The notes below the pieces were generated by a model. The model saw only the letters and a program-made list of their open reading frames with translations. It had not been told where the DNA came from and did no database searches. 64,000 nucleotides of DNA from PNON01 sp964387025. GTDB lineage: Bacteria; Chloroflexota; Anaerolineae; Anaerolineales; Anaerolineaceae. Within the stretch, counting starts at the first letter, position 1; each line of letters starts with the position of its first letter. The position numbers and the translations under genes were made by a program. The DNA lies in assembly GCA_964387025.1 (NCBI GenBank), contig CAYLUZ010000001.1, positions 372,001 through 436,000 on the forward strand, given 5' to 3'. Shown piece by piece: positions 32,831-40,435 of the stretch.

Positions 32831-33898
32831 TTAACCCGGTGAACACTCTCCGCTGAGGTCCATTGGGAGAGTAATGGTCATGGTACACTGGTCGTTGCCG
32901 CGCAATAAAGTTTCCACATGTTCAATTTTTACTGGCTTACCCAGGATCCCTTCCCATAAGCGTGTGTACCAGCCTGCACCACAGTAACAAAAGGTAGGAG
33001 AAAGTTTCGAAGGAATTTCATCCAGAAATGGATGTACAAAGGAACAATGACAGTAAGCCCTACGCTTTTCAGCGGGGGAAACTGCGTTCTTGTATCCTTC
33101 AGGGTCGAATGGATTTTTTCGCATATATAGCACATTACCGTGGCGAACCGGCTTTTCATACCAGAAATCATCGCTGTACATTTCCTGCAGAACTTCATCC
33201 AATTCTCCGTGTAAGTAAACTTCGCGGAGATGGTCGATACGTTCTTGTGGGAAGACATGTGCGCAATTGGCAACCACCCGGCATTTCACTTCGGGGTCAT
33301 CAGTCAAAATATCCAATCTCTGCATGGCGCTGCTGATCCAGGCTGTATATTCAGCGAATGTCGAATTTGGTGTGATAGATTCCATTCCCTGCATTAAGGT
33401 GTGTCGGGCATCAACCCCAAGGTATTGTTCAGCTCCCTCACCCAACAGGCGGTCCCATTCGTGTATGACGACCTGCACCTCTGTTACATTCCGCTCGGGT
33501 GAAATAGGATCGTTCAAATGGTATATCTCTCGGCGAAGAAGTGAGGTTGTCCATGCGTGCTGATCGAGATAATCATACACTCTCAATACAGTCTCGCGGA
33601 TAGTCTGATGAGGTCCATGATGCAAGGTGCTCAACACCGGGACTGCCTCCAAAGTACGGGTGTTGATGGAATCTGTTTTGACCGGTTGGGAAACGGGGAA
33701 AGCCACTTCCAGAAGGAAACCATCCTTTACTGCTCCCCCATGGAAAATCACCATCGCATCACCACAAATGGAATCTCCACAGGCTGAGCGTAACAAATCT
33801 ATTAGAGGCACGATTTGGTCCCGGTTGTCCACACGGGTCTTTATGTAGGCAATAAGGGTTGAGTCCACACGTTTATAAAAGATGGGTTGATCATTCAT
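32831..33898 (-). CDS. GyrI-like domain fused to a Cys-rich C-terminal domain
   Basis: A 355-residue protein with two parts. Residues about 1-140 look like a GyrI-like/AraC effector-binding domain (VDSTLIAYIKTRV, VPVLSTLHHGPHQTIRETVL), a SOUL-like small-molecule pocket. Residues about 150-355 match a domain with the pattern RRAYCHCSFVH, FCYCGAGWYTRLWEGILG and VETLLRGNDQCTMTI, as in DUF6144-like proteins. The Cys/His residues could bind a metal. ATG 33898 is chosen because GGAGG lies 8 bp upstream. It may be a sensor or enzyme for a hydrophobic ligand. Confidence 0.72.
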   Translation of the reverse strand: MNDQPIFYKRVDSTLIAYIKTRVDNRDQIVPLIDLLRSACGDSICGDAMVIFHGGAVKDGFLLEVAFPVSQPVKTDSINTRTLEAVPVLSTLHHGPHQTIRETVLRVYDYLDQHAWTTSLLRREIYHLNDPISPERNVTEVQVVIHEWDRLLGEGAEQYLGVDARHTLMQGMESITPNSTFAEYTAWISSAMQRLDILTDDPEVKCRVVANCAHVFPQERIDHLREVYLHGELDEVLQEMYSDDFWYEKPVRHGNVLYMRKNPFDPEGYKNAVSPAEKRRAYCHCSFVHPFLDEIPSKLSPTFCYCGAGWYTRLWEGILGKPVKIEHVETLLRGNDQCTMTITLPMDLSGECSPG

Positions 33899-34009
33899 GG
33901 CAATTTCCTCCAAATTTCGGCGAATAAGAAATTCAAAGTATCATCTTTGGTAAATTATCGCATAAATCGAACCATAATCCACCACCCGCAAGTATTATTT
34001 AATCCCCAA

Positions 34010-34034
34010 CTGCAGAGGTGAATATCCTCTGCAG
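34010..34034. promoter_or_regulatory. perfect inverted repeat in the divergent spacer
   Basis: CTGCAGAGG-N7-CCTCTGCAG, perfect 9-bp arms, between the divergent GyrI-fusion and histidine kinase genes. There is no T tract, so an operator is likelier than a terminator. Confidence 0.45.
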
Positions 34035-34154
34035 ATATTAAAAATCTACAGAATGATGGATCTTGAATTCGAATTATTCGTTAATGAGAAATGATTCCTG
34101 CTTTTCAAATACGTTAAATATGCTATATTTATGACATAAATATACAGGGGTATA

Positions 34155-35378
34155 ATGTTCAACCGTCTGTTATCCAACCGTCTCACTGTGGTCAACCTGG
34201 TTGCCCTGCTGCTCATCGGAGCGGTCGCCGGGCGAATGCTGCCATTCTACATCGGTACATCCAAGGCTGGAGCGATGATTGCCTTGCTGACTGGCTATCT
34301 GTTGATGTTTGCTACACGCGGACTTATAACCAGACGTTTAGGTGGAGAATATTTTCATCTTTATGCAACCATCCAAATGGGCATCACACTGATCATGATG
34401 ACAGCCATTTTCCTGGATGATGCTCCACTGGACTTCTTTGCGCTGTTACTGGTTCCAATCTGTATGCAGGCCATGTGGTATCTACCGGAAAACCAGGGAA
34501 TGATCTGGGTCGGTTTATTGGGGTTGATCATAACCATCCTATTGACCTCCTATTTTGTGATTTATGAGCACAGTTGGGAAGGAGTCGGGTATAGCTTGGC
34601 GTTTGTATCAATTTTTGTGCTGGTTGCCATTTTCAGTTCAGTTACCCGCCGTGCTGATGATGCCCGCAACCAAACCCAGATGCTATTTCAGGAACTACAG
34701 GCTGCCAATGCCAAATTGGAAGAATACTCCATGCAGGTGGAACAGTTGGCGATCGTGGAAGAACGTGGCCGTCTGGCGCGTGAACTTCACGACTCAGTCT
34801 CTCAGACCATCTTCAGTCTCACACTCACTGCCCAGGCTGCGAGGTTGCTATTAGACCGGGACCCGTCACGGGTTCCGCAGGAACTGGACCGACTACAAAC
34901 GCTTAGCAGAAATGCACTTGCAGAGATGCGGACACTTATCCAGCAGAATAAACCTGTCGAATCAACGGAACTTGACCTAAACGGGATGCTGAGTAAACAC
35001 ATTGATGAACGACAGGCTTTGGATGGATTGACCGTACACCTTGAAGTGCTAGGAAATCAACCGCTGTCGGAAGTTATTAAAAGCGGTTTGTTCAGGATCG
35101 CACAGGAAGCATTGAACAATATCGTAAAACATGCCGGGGTAAAGGAAGCCTGGCTGTCCCTTGATCTGAGTGGAGACCCGATCCGGTTATGTGTACAGGA
35201 TCATGGTGCTGGATTTGATCCAGCTGCTAACATGGGGATTCCGGGGCATTTGGGATTGGAAGGAATGCAAGAACGGATCAAGACAATGGGTGGGAAGATC
35301 AAAATCACATCAGCACCCGGGGCGGGCACACTGATTGATGTCCAAATCCCATTGCCTGAGGAGGAAATTCATGGCTGA
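34155..35378 (+). CDS. NarL-type sensor histidine kinase
   Basis: A 407-residue membrane kinase. Five to six N-terminal membrane segments (to about residue 165) are followed by a coiled coil (LFQELQAANAKLEEYSMQVEQL). The HisKA_3 block is RGRLARELHDSVSQTIFSL with the phosphoacceptor His, and a HATPase_c domain follows (RIAQEALNNIVKHAG, DHGAGFDP, GHLGLEGMQERI). No large extracytoplasmic sensor domain is present, so the signal is probably sensed in the membrane. It overlaps the cognate regulator gene by 8 bp. Confidence 0.92.
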   Translation: MFNRLLSNRLTVVNLVALLLIGAVAGRMLPFYIGTSKAGAMIALLTGYLLMFATRGLITRRLGGEYFHLYATIQMGITLIMMTAIFLDDAPLDFFALLLVPICMQAMWYLPENQGMIWVGLLGLIITILLTSYFVIYEHSWEGVGYSLAFVSIFVLVAIFSSVTRRADDARNQTQMLFQELQAANAKLEEYSMQVEQLAIVEERGRLARELHDSVSQTIFSLTLTAQAARLLLDRDPSRVPQELDRLQTLSRNALAEMRTLIQQNKPVESTELDLNGMLSKHIDERQALDGLTVHLEVLGNQPLSEVIKSGLFRIAQEALNNIVKHAGVKEAWLSLDLSGDPIRLCVQDHGAGFDPAANMGIPGHLGLEGMQERIKTMGGKIKITSAPGAGTLIDVQIPLPEEEIHG

Positions 35379-36033
35379 AACGAAAAGGATCAAAGTAATG
35401 CTGGTGGATGATCATGCCATAGTCCGGCAGGGACTGCGGACATACCTTGAACTGGTGGATGATTTTGAGATCGTCGGTGAAGCTTCAAACGGAATCATAG
35501 CTGTAGAACGAGCGGCAGCCCTGCAACCGGATGTCATCCTGATGGATCTGGTTATGCCGGACATGGACGGTATTTCTGCCACCAAGCTGCTAAAGGAAAA
35601 TGGCTCCAAGGCGCGGATTATTGTCCTCACTTCATTCGCGGAAGATTCAAAAGTAATTCCGGCCATCCAGGCTGGAGCAACCAGTTTTCTACTCAAAGAT
35701 GTCACTCCAGGAGATCTGTGCGATGCAGTGCGAGCCGCGTACAATGGAGAAACCCGCCTTCACCCATCGGTTGCCCGTAAACTCATGGACCAGGTTATAC
35801 CGCAGCCTGCCTCACACACTCATGAACGAAAGGTGACCATTACAGTCAGGGAAATGGAAGTATTAAGATTGATAGCTGCCGGAATGAGCAATAAACAGAT
35901 TGCGTCAAAGCTGGTGATCAGTGAGAAGACAGTGAAAACGCATGTCAGCGCTTTACTATCCAAGCTTGATCTGGCAGACCGAACTCAACTGGCGATCTAC
36001 GCGGTCAAACAAGGATACAACAATACAGATTAG
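35371..36033 (+). CDS. NarL/LuxR-type response regulator
   Basis: A 220-residue regulator. The receiver domain has the acidic pair in MLVDDHAIVRQG, phospho-Asp in VILMDLVMPDMDG, Thr in VLTSFAED and Lys in FLLKDV. A LuxR-type HTH follows (VTITVREMEVLRLIAAGMSNKQIASKL, SEKTVKTHVSALLSKL). It resembles LiaR/DegU-type regulators. The ATG lies inside the end of the kinase gene behind GAGGAGGAAATTC, so the pair is translationally coupled. A strong terminator follows. Confidence 0.94.
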   Translation: MAETKRIKVMLVDDHAIVRQGLRTYLELVDDFEIVGEASNGIIAVERAAALQPDVILMDLVMPDMDGISATKLLKENGSKARIIVLTSFAEDSKVIPAIQAGATSFLLKDVTPGDLCDAVRAAYNGETRLHPSVARKLMDQVIPQPASHTHERKVTITVREMEVLRLIAAGMSNKQIASKLVISEKTVKTHVSALLSKLDLADRTQLAIYAVKQGYNNTD

Positions 36034-36066
36034 GCTTAGGTCTTAAGCCCTATCTTCTACATCTCC

Positions 36067-36094
36067 AGACCGATCGAAAAGATCGGTCTTTTTT
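36067..36094 (+). terminator. intrinsic terminator of the two-component operon
   Basis: AGACCGATC-GAAAA-GATCGGTCT followed by TTTTT. Confidence 0.92.
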
Positions 36095-36191
36095 ATTCAC
36101 ATCTCGTTCTCCCGGTCGATGGAAATAAAATACGACAACCGTATATTGATACCGACAAATGGAAACCAATAGAAAGAAAGGCTAGGAAAAA

Positions 36192-36410
36192 ATGTGTGAT
36201 TACCAGACAGTATATAAAGTGAGTGGAATGCTCCAGGCCATGTACATACGCTCTGGACTTGAAAATGCCGGAATACCTTCCAAGGTAGCCAATTCTCAAA
36301 ATGAACCCGGACTAAGCATACTCGTTCCAACGAACAAGCTATTCGAAGCCGAGAACATCCTATACCCGATCAAACGGACTGCAGAGATATTAGCCGCCCG
36401 GCGCAATTAA
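36192..36410 (+). CDS. DUF2007-like small protein
   Basis: 72 residues: YQTVYKVSGMLQAMYIRSGLENAGIPSKVAN, then LSILVPTNKLFEAENIL. This is the layout of DUF2007 (putative signal-transducing protein), a small alpha/beta domain thought to bind proteins or act as a PII-like signalling domain. AGGA lies close to the ATG. It is followed by the acyltransferase gene after 47 bp. Confidence 0.72.
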   Translation: MCDYQTVYKVSGMLQAMYIRSGLENAGIPSKVANSQNEPGLSILVPTNKLFEAENILYPIKRTAEILAARRN

Positions 36411-36457
36411 TCCGGATTTCCGGAAATTATCAACCTATTATTTGAAAGGAAAATAAA

Positions 36458-37669
36458 ATGATCACAAGCAAATCTTACCAAACAGGCAGTCTGGCGAAAT
36501 CAGAAAGCAACACAATCGCCAAAACATCAGTCTTATCAAGGACCGCATATATCGACATACTCCGTTTTGTTCTCATCGCCCTGGTGATAGCAGTGCATGC
36601 TGCGGTTACTAATGGATCCATTGGCGATTGGACGTATGAAGACCCCAGGCAGGATGAGTTATCCGGTATAGTACTCTCCTTCCTTGTGTTTTACAGCCAG
36701 GCTTTCTTTATGGCGCTGCTCTTCTTCTTTGCAGGTTACTTCACTCCCGGTTCAGTAGATCGCAAAGGATGGGGCGGATTCTGGAAGGATCGTTTCCTGC
36801 GCCTGGGTATTCCGCTAATTGCGTATACCTGGTTCCTTGGCAGTATCCCCAACTATATTGATGCCACAGCCAACGAAGGTTATCACCGCGGATTCTGGAC
36901 CTTTTTCCCAAACTATGTTTTGCACCCGGATGAAGGCCCAACCTGGTTCCTGTTTGCACTGCTGGTTTTCAGTGTTGGTTACTTCATCTGCCGTGAAGCA
37001 GGAAAGCGATTGCTTGTGAACAATACCTGGATGAAGAAGCTCACTGTTCCCGGTAATTTGACTCTCATCACCGCAGCTGCTTTCTTATCCATCGCCTTGT
37101 TCCTGGTCGCACAATTCATCAGTATGGATAAAGCTGTGGATATCTTCGGAATATTCTCCATGAAGTTGACCTTCTTTCCCTCTTACATCCTTTTCTTCAT
37201 CGCCGGTATACTTGCCTACCGCAGCAACTGGATGGAACAATTCGATACGAAAGTACAGCGCTTCTGGAATTGGATGTCTCTTGGTCTTCTCATCACCCTG
37301 CCGATCCTGCTGTTGGGTGGCGGAGCTGCAGATGGCAAGATTAATTTATTCCTGGGCGGCTGGAATATATGGGCATTCTTAACAAGCACCTGGTTAAGCT
37401 TCACCTGCATCTCATTCAGTGTCTCTTTGACCCTCTGGCTGCGTAACCGAACTGCTTCAAACTCAAAATTGGCTTCTGTAGTTGGAAAAGCGAACTTTGG
37501 AGCATATTTCATCCACCCACTCATCCTTGTACCGATCACTTTTGGTATCAGTTTCATCACTCTGCCCGGATTGCTCAAATTCTTGATAGCAATCGCCGTC
37601 ACAGTTCCCATGACCTATCTGCTCGCTGATGGACTCCGTCGAATTCCTGGTTTGAACAGAATTTTCTAA
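36458..37669 (+). CDS. membrane acyltransferase family 3
   Basis: A 403-residue protein with about ten membrane segments. The start RTAYIDILRFVLIALVIAVHAA carries the conserved Arg and catalytic His region of acyltransferase 3/OatA proteins. FFAGYFTPG, GPTWFLFALLVFSVGYF and NFGAYFIHPLILVPI are further family blocks. Such enzymes acylate polysaccharides, peptidoglycan or antibiotics across the membrane. No extracellular SGNH domain is attached. A strong terminator follows. Confidence 0.88.
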   Translation: MITSKSYQTGSLAKSESNTIAKTSVLSRTAYIDILRFVLIALVIAVHAAVTNGSIGDWTYEDPRQDELSGIVLSFLVFYSQAFFMALLFFFAGYFTPGSVDRKGWGGFWKDRFLRLGIPLIAYTWFLGSIPNYIDATANEGYHRGFWTFFPNYVLHPDEGPTWFLFALLVFSVGYFICREAGKRLLVNNTWMKKLTVPGNLTLITAAAFLSIALFLVAQFISMDKAVDIFGIFSMKLTFFPSYILFFIAGILAYRSNWMEQFDTKVQRFWNWMSLGLLITLPILLLGGGAADGKINLFLGGWNIWAFLTSTWLSFTCISFSVSLTLWLRNRTASNSKLASVVGKANFGAYFIHPLILVPITFGISFITLPGLLKFLIAIAVTVPMTYLLADGLRRIPGLNRIF

Positions 37670-37695
37670 TCCTTCTCTTCAAGTCGTACACCAAT

Positions 37696-37733
37696 AAAAA
37701 GACCGCACCAGAGGATACAGGTGCGGTCTTTTT
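37696..37733. terminator. bidirectional intrinsic terminator
   Basis: AAAAAGACCGCACC / GGTGCGGTCTTTTT, 14-bp perfect stem with a 10-base loop, between convergent genes. Confidence 0.92.
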
Positions 37734-37766
37734 ATTTTCAGATTGAAGGCCATGTCATTTAACTGA

Positions 37767-38414
37767 TCATCCTTTATACAACCCATCCATATTCACACCA
37801 GATAGATGAGCAGCAAAGGAGCGTTGATCTAGTAACGCGAGGCTTTGTACCATTACCGGTGTCAACAAAGGAATTGCCTTGAGAGTGTATAAATGCTTTT
37901 CAATGACATCAACGGCATGATCATCCACCAGCCAATTCAAGCGATCAAAGATCTTTAGGTGTACCGGTCGAGTGTAACCCCGCAAGGTTTTCAAGCGGTC
38001 CATATTGAAATACACCTCAAAATAGGACATGACCAGTTCCCGCAGCGACTTATAGATCGGCTCGCGGTAACGCAATCCGATAAAATTGGATTTAGCGACA
38101 CAGCCCCAGCGGTTGTTCTGCTTGAACAATGCCAGGATGTGGTCATCATCAGTACCGGGTTGGGGGAGCAGATCGATGATCTGTGCAGGGAAGCCCAGCC
38201 TTTTCAACATCGCTGCAGCGAACAAACCGCCATCAAGGCAGTGCGCCTGTCGATCGCGTAATACGTTGATCACACTGCGATTATTCCCTGTGGAAGGATA
38301 CTGGACAGTATCCAGAAACAAGGAAATTTTACTGGGGGTATCCAATCCATCCACGATAAGTTTTTCTGCGGGGATAAGAAGGGAATTGAAGCGGGTAATT
38401 TGGTCGATTTTCAT
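37767..38414 (-). CDS. transglutaminase-like fold protein
   Basis: 215 residues. The stretch RDRQAHCLDGGLFAAAMLKR places a Cys at the start of a helix, and DDDHILALFKQNNRWGCVAKSN supplies a His followed by a strand. This resembles the Cys-His-Asp/Asn core of transglutaminase-like or arylamine-acetyltransferase-like proteins. It has no signal peptide. The substrate is unknown, and the assignment rests on this motif order only. Confidence 0.6.
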   Translation of the reverse strand: MKIDQITRFNSLLIPAEKLIVDGLDTPSKISLFLDTVQYPSTGNNRSVINVLRDRQAHCLDGGLFAAAMLKRLGFPAQIIDLLPQPGTDDDHILALFKQNNRWGCVAKSNFIGLRYREPIYKSLRELVMSYFEVYFNMDRLKTLRGYTRPVHLKIFDRLNWLVDDHAVDVIEKHLYTLKAIPLLTPVMVQSLALLDQRSFAAHLSGVNMDGLYKG

Positions 38415-38492
38415 ATTACTTACCCATATATTAATTAATACTGACGATTGATATTTGAAAGCATTCTGAATTGAAGTGAGATATTAAATGGT

Positions 38493-39338
38493 TTATTCCG
38501 GGTCACAGGCTTTAAGATCGAGATTCACCTGGGACCGGATAAGGGAATCCAACATGGATTTTTCCACCCGGGAGGTGAGATCGATGCTGATGGGGGTCAC
38601 TGATACCACTCGAGCAATACGTAAGGCAAAAACATCCGATTCGGGGTCAAGCTCTTCCCCTTCGTAACTGATCACGTATTTGAGCGGGTTCGGTTCATCC
38701 CAATGGTCCCGCTTATTCAGATGTAAATGGTAGTATGGGTTATGAGCTACTCGTGTAATACACCAGGGGGTACTGCTATCTGCATTATCAGGAATTTCCA
38801 CTTTTAACACATCCACATCCGGAGGCATTTTCTTTTCCAGTAGAACTTTGGCAAAGATCGTAGTGAAATACTTTGCACCAGAGAAGTCGATATCGCGGGA
38901 ATATGTGAGGTTATAGCTTTCGGGTGTTTGCAAAGATAACGCCAATCCAGGAATTCCGAAGGCGGCAGCTTCAAGTGCAGCCCCGACTGTGCCAGATACG
39001 GTGGTACCAGAGCCTACATTTTCTCCATAGTTTATTCCAGACACAACCAGATCCGGACGACTGGGACAGATCTCCATAATTCCGTGGGCAATTGTCTGAG
39101 CAGGTGTGCCATTGACCCCATAGACCGTCCATTCTTTACCGTGCACATTGAGGGTTTGTGGAATGATCACCCCATCTGATGTGGCCGGATGACTTCGCCC
39201 AGCACCTGACCACTGATCAAGTGGGGCGACCACGGAAACATAACCAAGGCAGGATAGTGCTTCTGCGGCAGCCCACAACCCCGGAGATTGAATACCATCA
39301 TCATTTGTTAATAATATTTGAATCGGTGTATTGTTCAT
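38493..39338 (-). CDS. surE: 5'/3'-nucleotidase SurE
   Basis: A 281-residue phosphatase. It opens with the metal-binding motif ILLTNDDGIQSPGL, followed by VVAPLDQWSGAGRS (SurE: AP...SG.S), the conserved VYGVNGTPAQTIAHGI and DLVVSGINYGENVGSGTTVSGTVGAA. It dephosphorylates nucleoside monophosphates in the cytoplasm. Its length is normal for the family. It lies downstream of tRNA-Arg on the same strand, behind the tRNA terminator. Confidence 0.95.
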   Translation of the reverse strand: MNNTPIQILLTNDDGIQSPGLWAAAEALSCLGYVSVVAPLDQWSGAGRSHPATSDGVIIPQTLNVHGKEWTVYGVNGTPAQTIAHGIMEICPSRPDLVVSGINYGENVGSGTTVSGTVGAALEAAAFGIPGLALSLQTPESYNLTYSRDIDFSGAKYFTTIFAKVLLEKKMPPDVDVLKVEIPDNADSSTPWCITRVAHNPYYHLHLNKRDHWDEPNPLKYVISYEGEELDPESDVFALRIARVVSVTPISIDLTSRVEKSMLDSLIRSQVNLDLKACDPE

Positions 39339-39360
39339 GATCTATCCCAACTAATTGAAA

Positions 39361-39380
39361 TGGAGCGGAAAACCGCTCCA
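39361..39380 (-). terminator. terminator downstream of tRNA-Arg
   Basis: TGGAGCGG-AAAA-CCGCTCCA, perfect 8-bp stem, 9 bp beyond the tRNA 3' end on the minus strand and followed there by TTTC. Confidence 0.75.
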
Positions 39381-39388
39381 TTATTGTG

Positions 39389-39461
39389 TGCCCTCGGGGC
39401 GACTCGAACGCCCAACCTACTGCTCCGCAAGCAGGCGCTCTATCCATTGAGCTACGGGGGC
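39389..39461 (-). tRNA. tRNA-Arg (anticodon GCG)
   Basis: A 73-base cloverleaf on the minus strand: acceptor GCCCCCG/CGAGGGC with one C-A mismatch, D stem GCTC/GAGC, anticodon loop TTGCGGA, T arm GGGCG-TTCGAGT-CGCCC and discriminator A. No CCA is encoded. The anticodon at loop positions 3-5 reads GCG, which decodes CGC (Arg). This is unusual because most bacteria use ACG (inosine) for CGN codons. A terminator follows. Confidence 0.88.
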
Positions 39462-39531
39462 AGGGCTTTTTAGCGTTTCGATTCTACCCCAGTTGAAAGG
39501 TATGGTCAAGGAAAACAACACCGGGTGGAGT

Positions 39532-40401
39532 TTACCCGAAGTGAGTGATCGAGTGAATCAATTTGTTAATCAGGCCAACAGGTTTTCCATCCGGTACTTT
39601 CAAGGTTACAACGGTAATATTATCATGCCCACCCCGGTCACACGCAAGAAGGATCATCTCATTAATCGCTTTATCCAAGGAGTCGGTGTGTTTGTTGACG
39701 ATGTTCACGATCTCTTTATCTTTCAGGTAATCTGTCAATCCGTCAGTGCAGAGCAGGAGAATATCATCCGGCCGCAGATTGATTCCCTGGTTCGCCAAGG
39801 CATGCTTATCATCTTCCCCGCGTCTCAACTGCAACCGTTGGTCTGCCTCGGGCACAACCGGGGCACCCAGATAACGGCGGATCACATGCGCATTTGGATG
39901 CCCGACAACCTGATCATGGGTGATGGTTCCCTTTTCAAGAGCTTCCTGAATCCAGGTGTGATCGACGGTTATCTGTTTTATCATGTGCTTACGAATGAGA
40001 TATATACGGGTATCGCCGATTGAAGTGGTAAATAGTTGCGTGCCTACCACCAAAACCATAGCGCAGGTGGCTCCCATTCCACGGAAATCTTCCGAAGTTT
40101 GTGCTTTGGCATAAATGGCTTCGTTTGCCATTTGAGCAGCAAGCAACATTGTTTTTAATGGCCGGTCCCCAAAACTGTTGCCCACTGTCTTTGTTATGAT
40201 ATTGACAGCCAGTTCGGCGGCAATTTCACCAGAACGATGCCCACCGATTCCATCACAGACCACAGCAAATGTCACCGGAGTCGTGTTTGAAGAACTCAAT
40301 TGGTATGAAGTTACGCTGAAACGATCTTCATTGATCTTACCGGTCATTCCAGGATGAGTTCCTGTAGCTTGAAGCATGTGTTTAGGTTCTGATGTGTGCA
40401 T
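39532..40401 (-). CDS. PP2C-family Ser/Thr protein phosphatase
   Basis: A 289-residue cytoplasmic phosphatase. The metal-binding motifs are all present: HPGMTGKINEDRFSV, VVCDGIGGHRSGEIAAELAV, ILLLCTDGLTDYL and DRGGHDNITVVTL. It resembles Stp1/PrpC-type enzymes that reverse Hanks-type kinase phosphorylation. It follows the VWA/FHA gene by 34 bp, which suits a phospho-Thr signalling module. No Ser/Thr kinase gene is in this window. Confidence 0.93.
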   Translation of the reverse strand: MHTSEPKHMLQATGTHPGMTGKINEDRFSVTSYQLSSSNTTPVTFAVVCDGIGGHRSGEIAAELAVNIITKTVGNSFGDRPLKTMLLAAQMANEAIYAKAQTSEDFRGMGATCAMVLVVGTQLFTTSIGDTRIYLIRKHMIKQITVDHTWIQEALEKGTITHDQVVGHPNAHVIRRYLGAPVVPEADQRLQLRRGEDDKHALANQGINLRPDDILLLCTDGLTDYLKDKEIVNIVNKHTDSLDKAINEMILLACDRGGHDNITVVTLKVPDGKPVGLINKLIHSITHFG

Positions 40402-40435
40402 CTAGATAATTATAAAACGTAATCATGATTAATCG

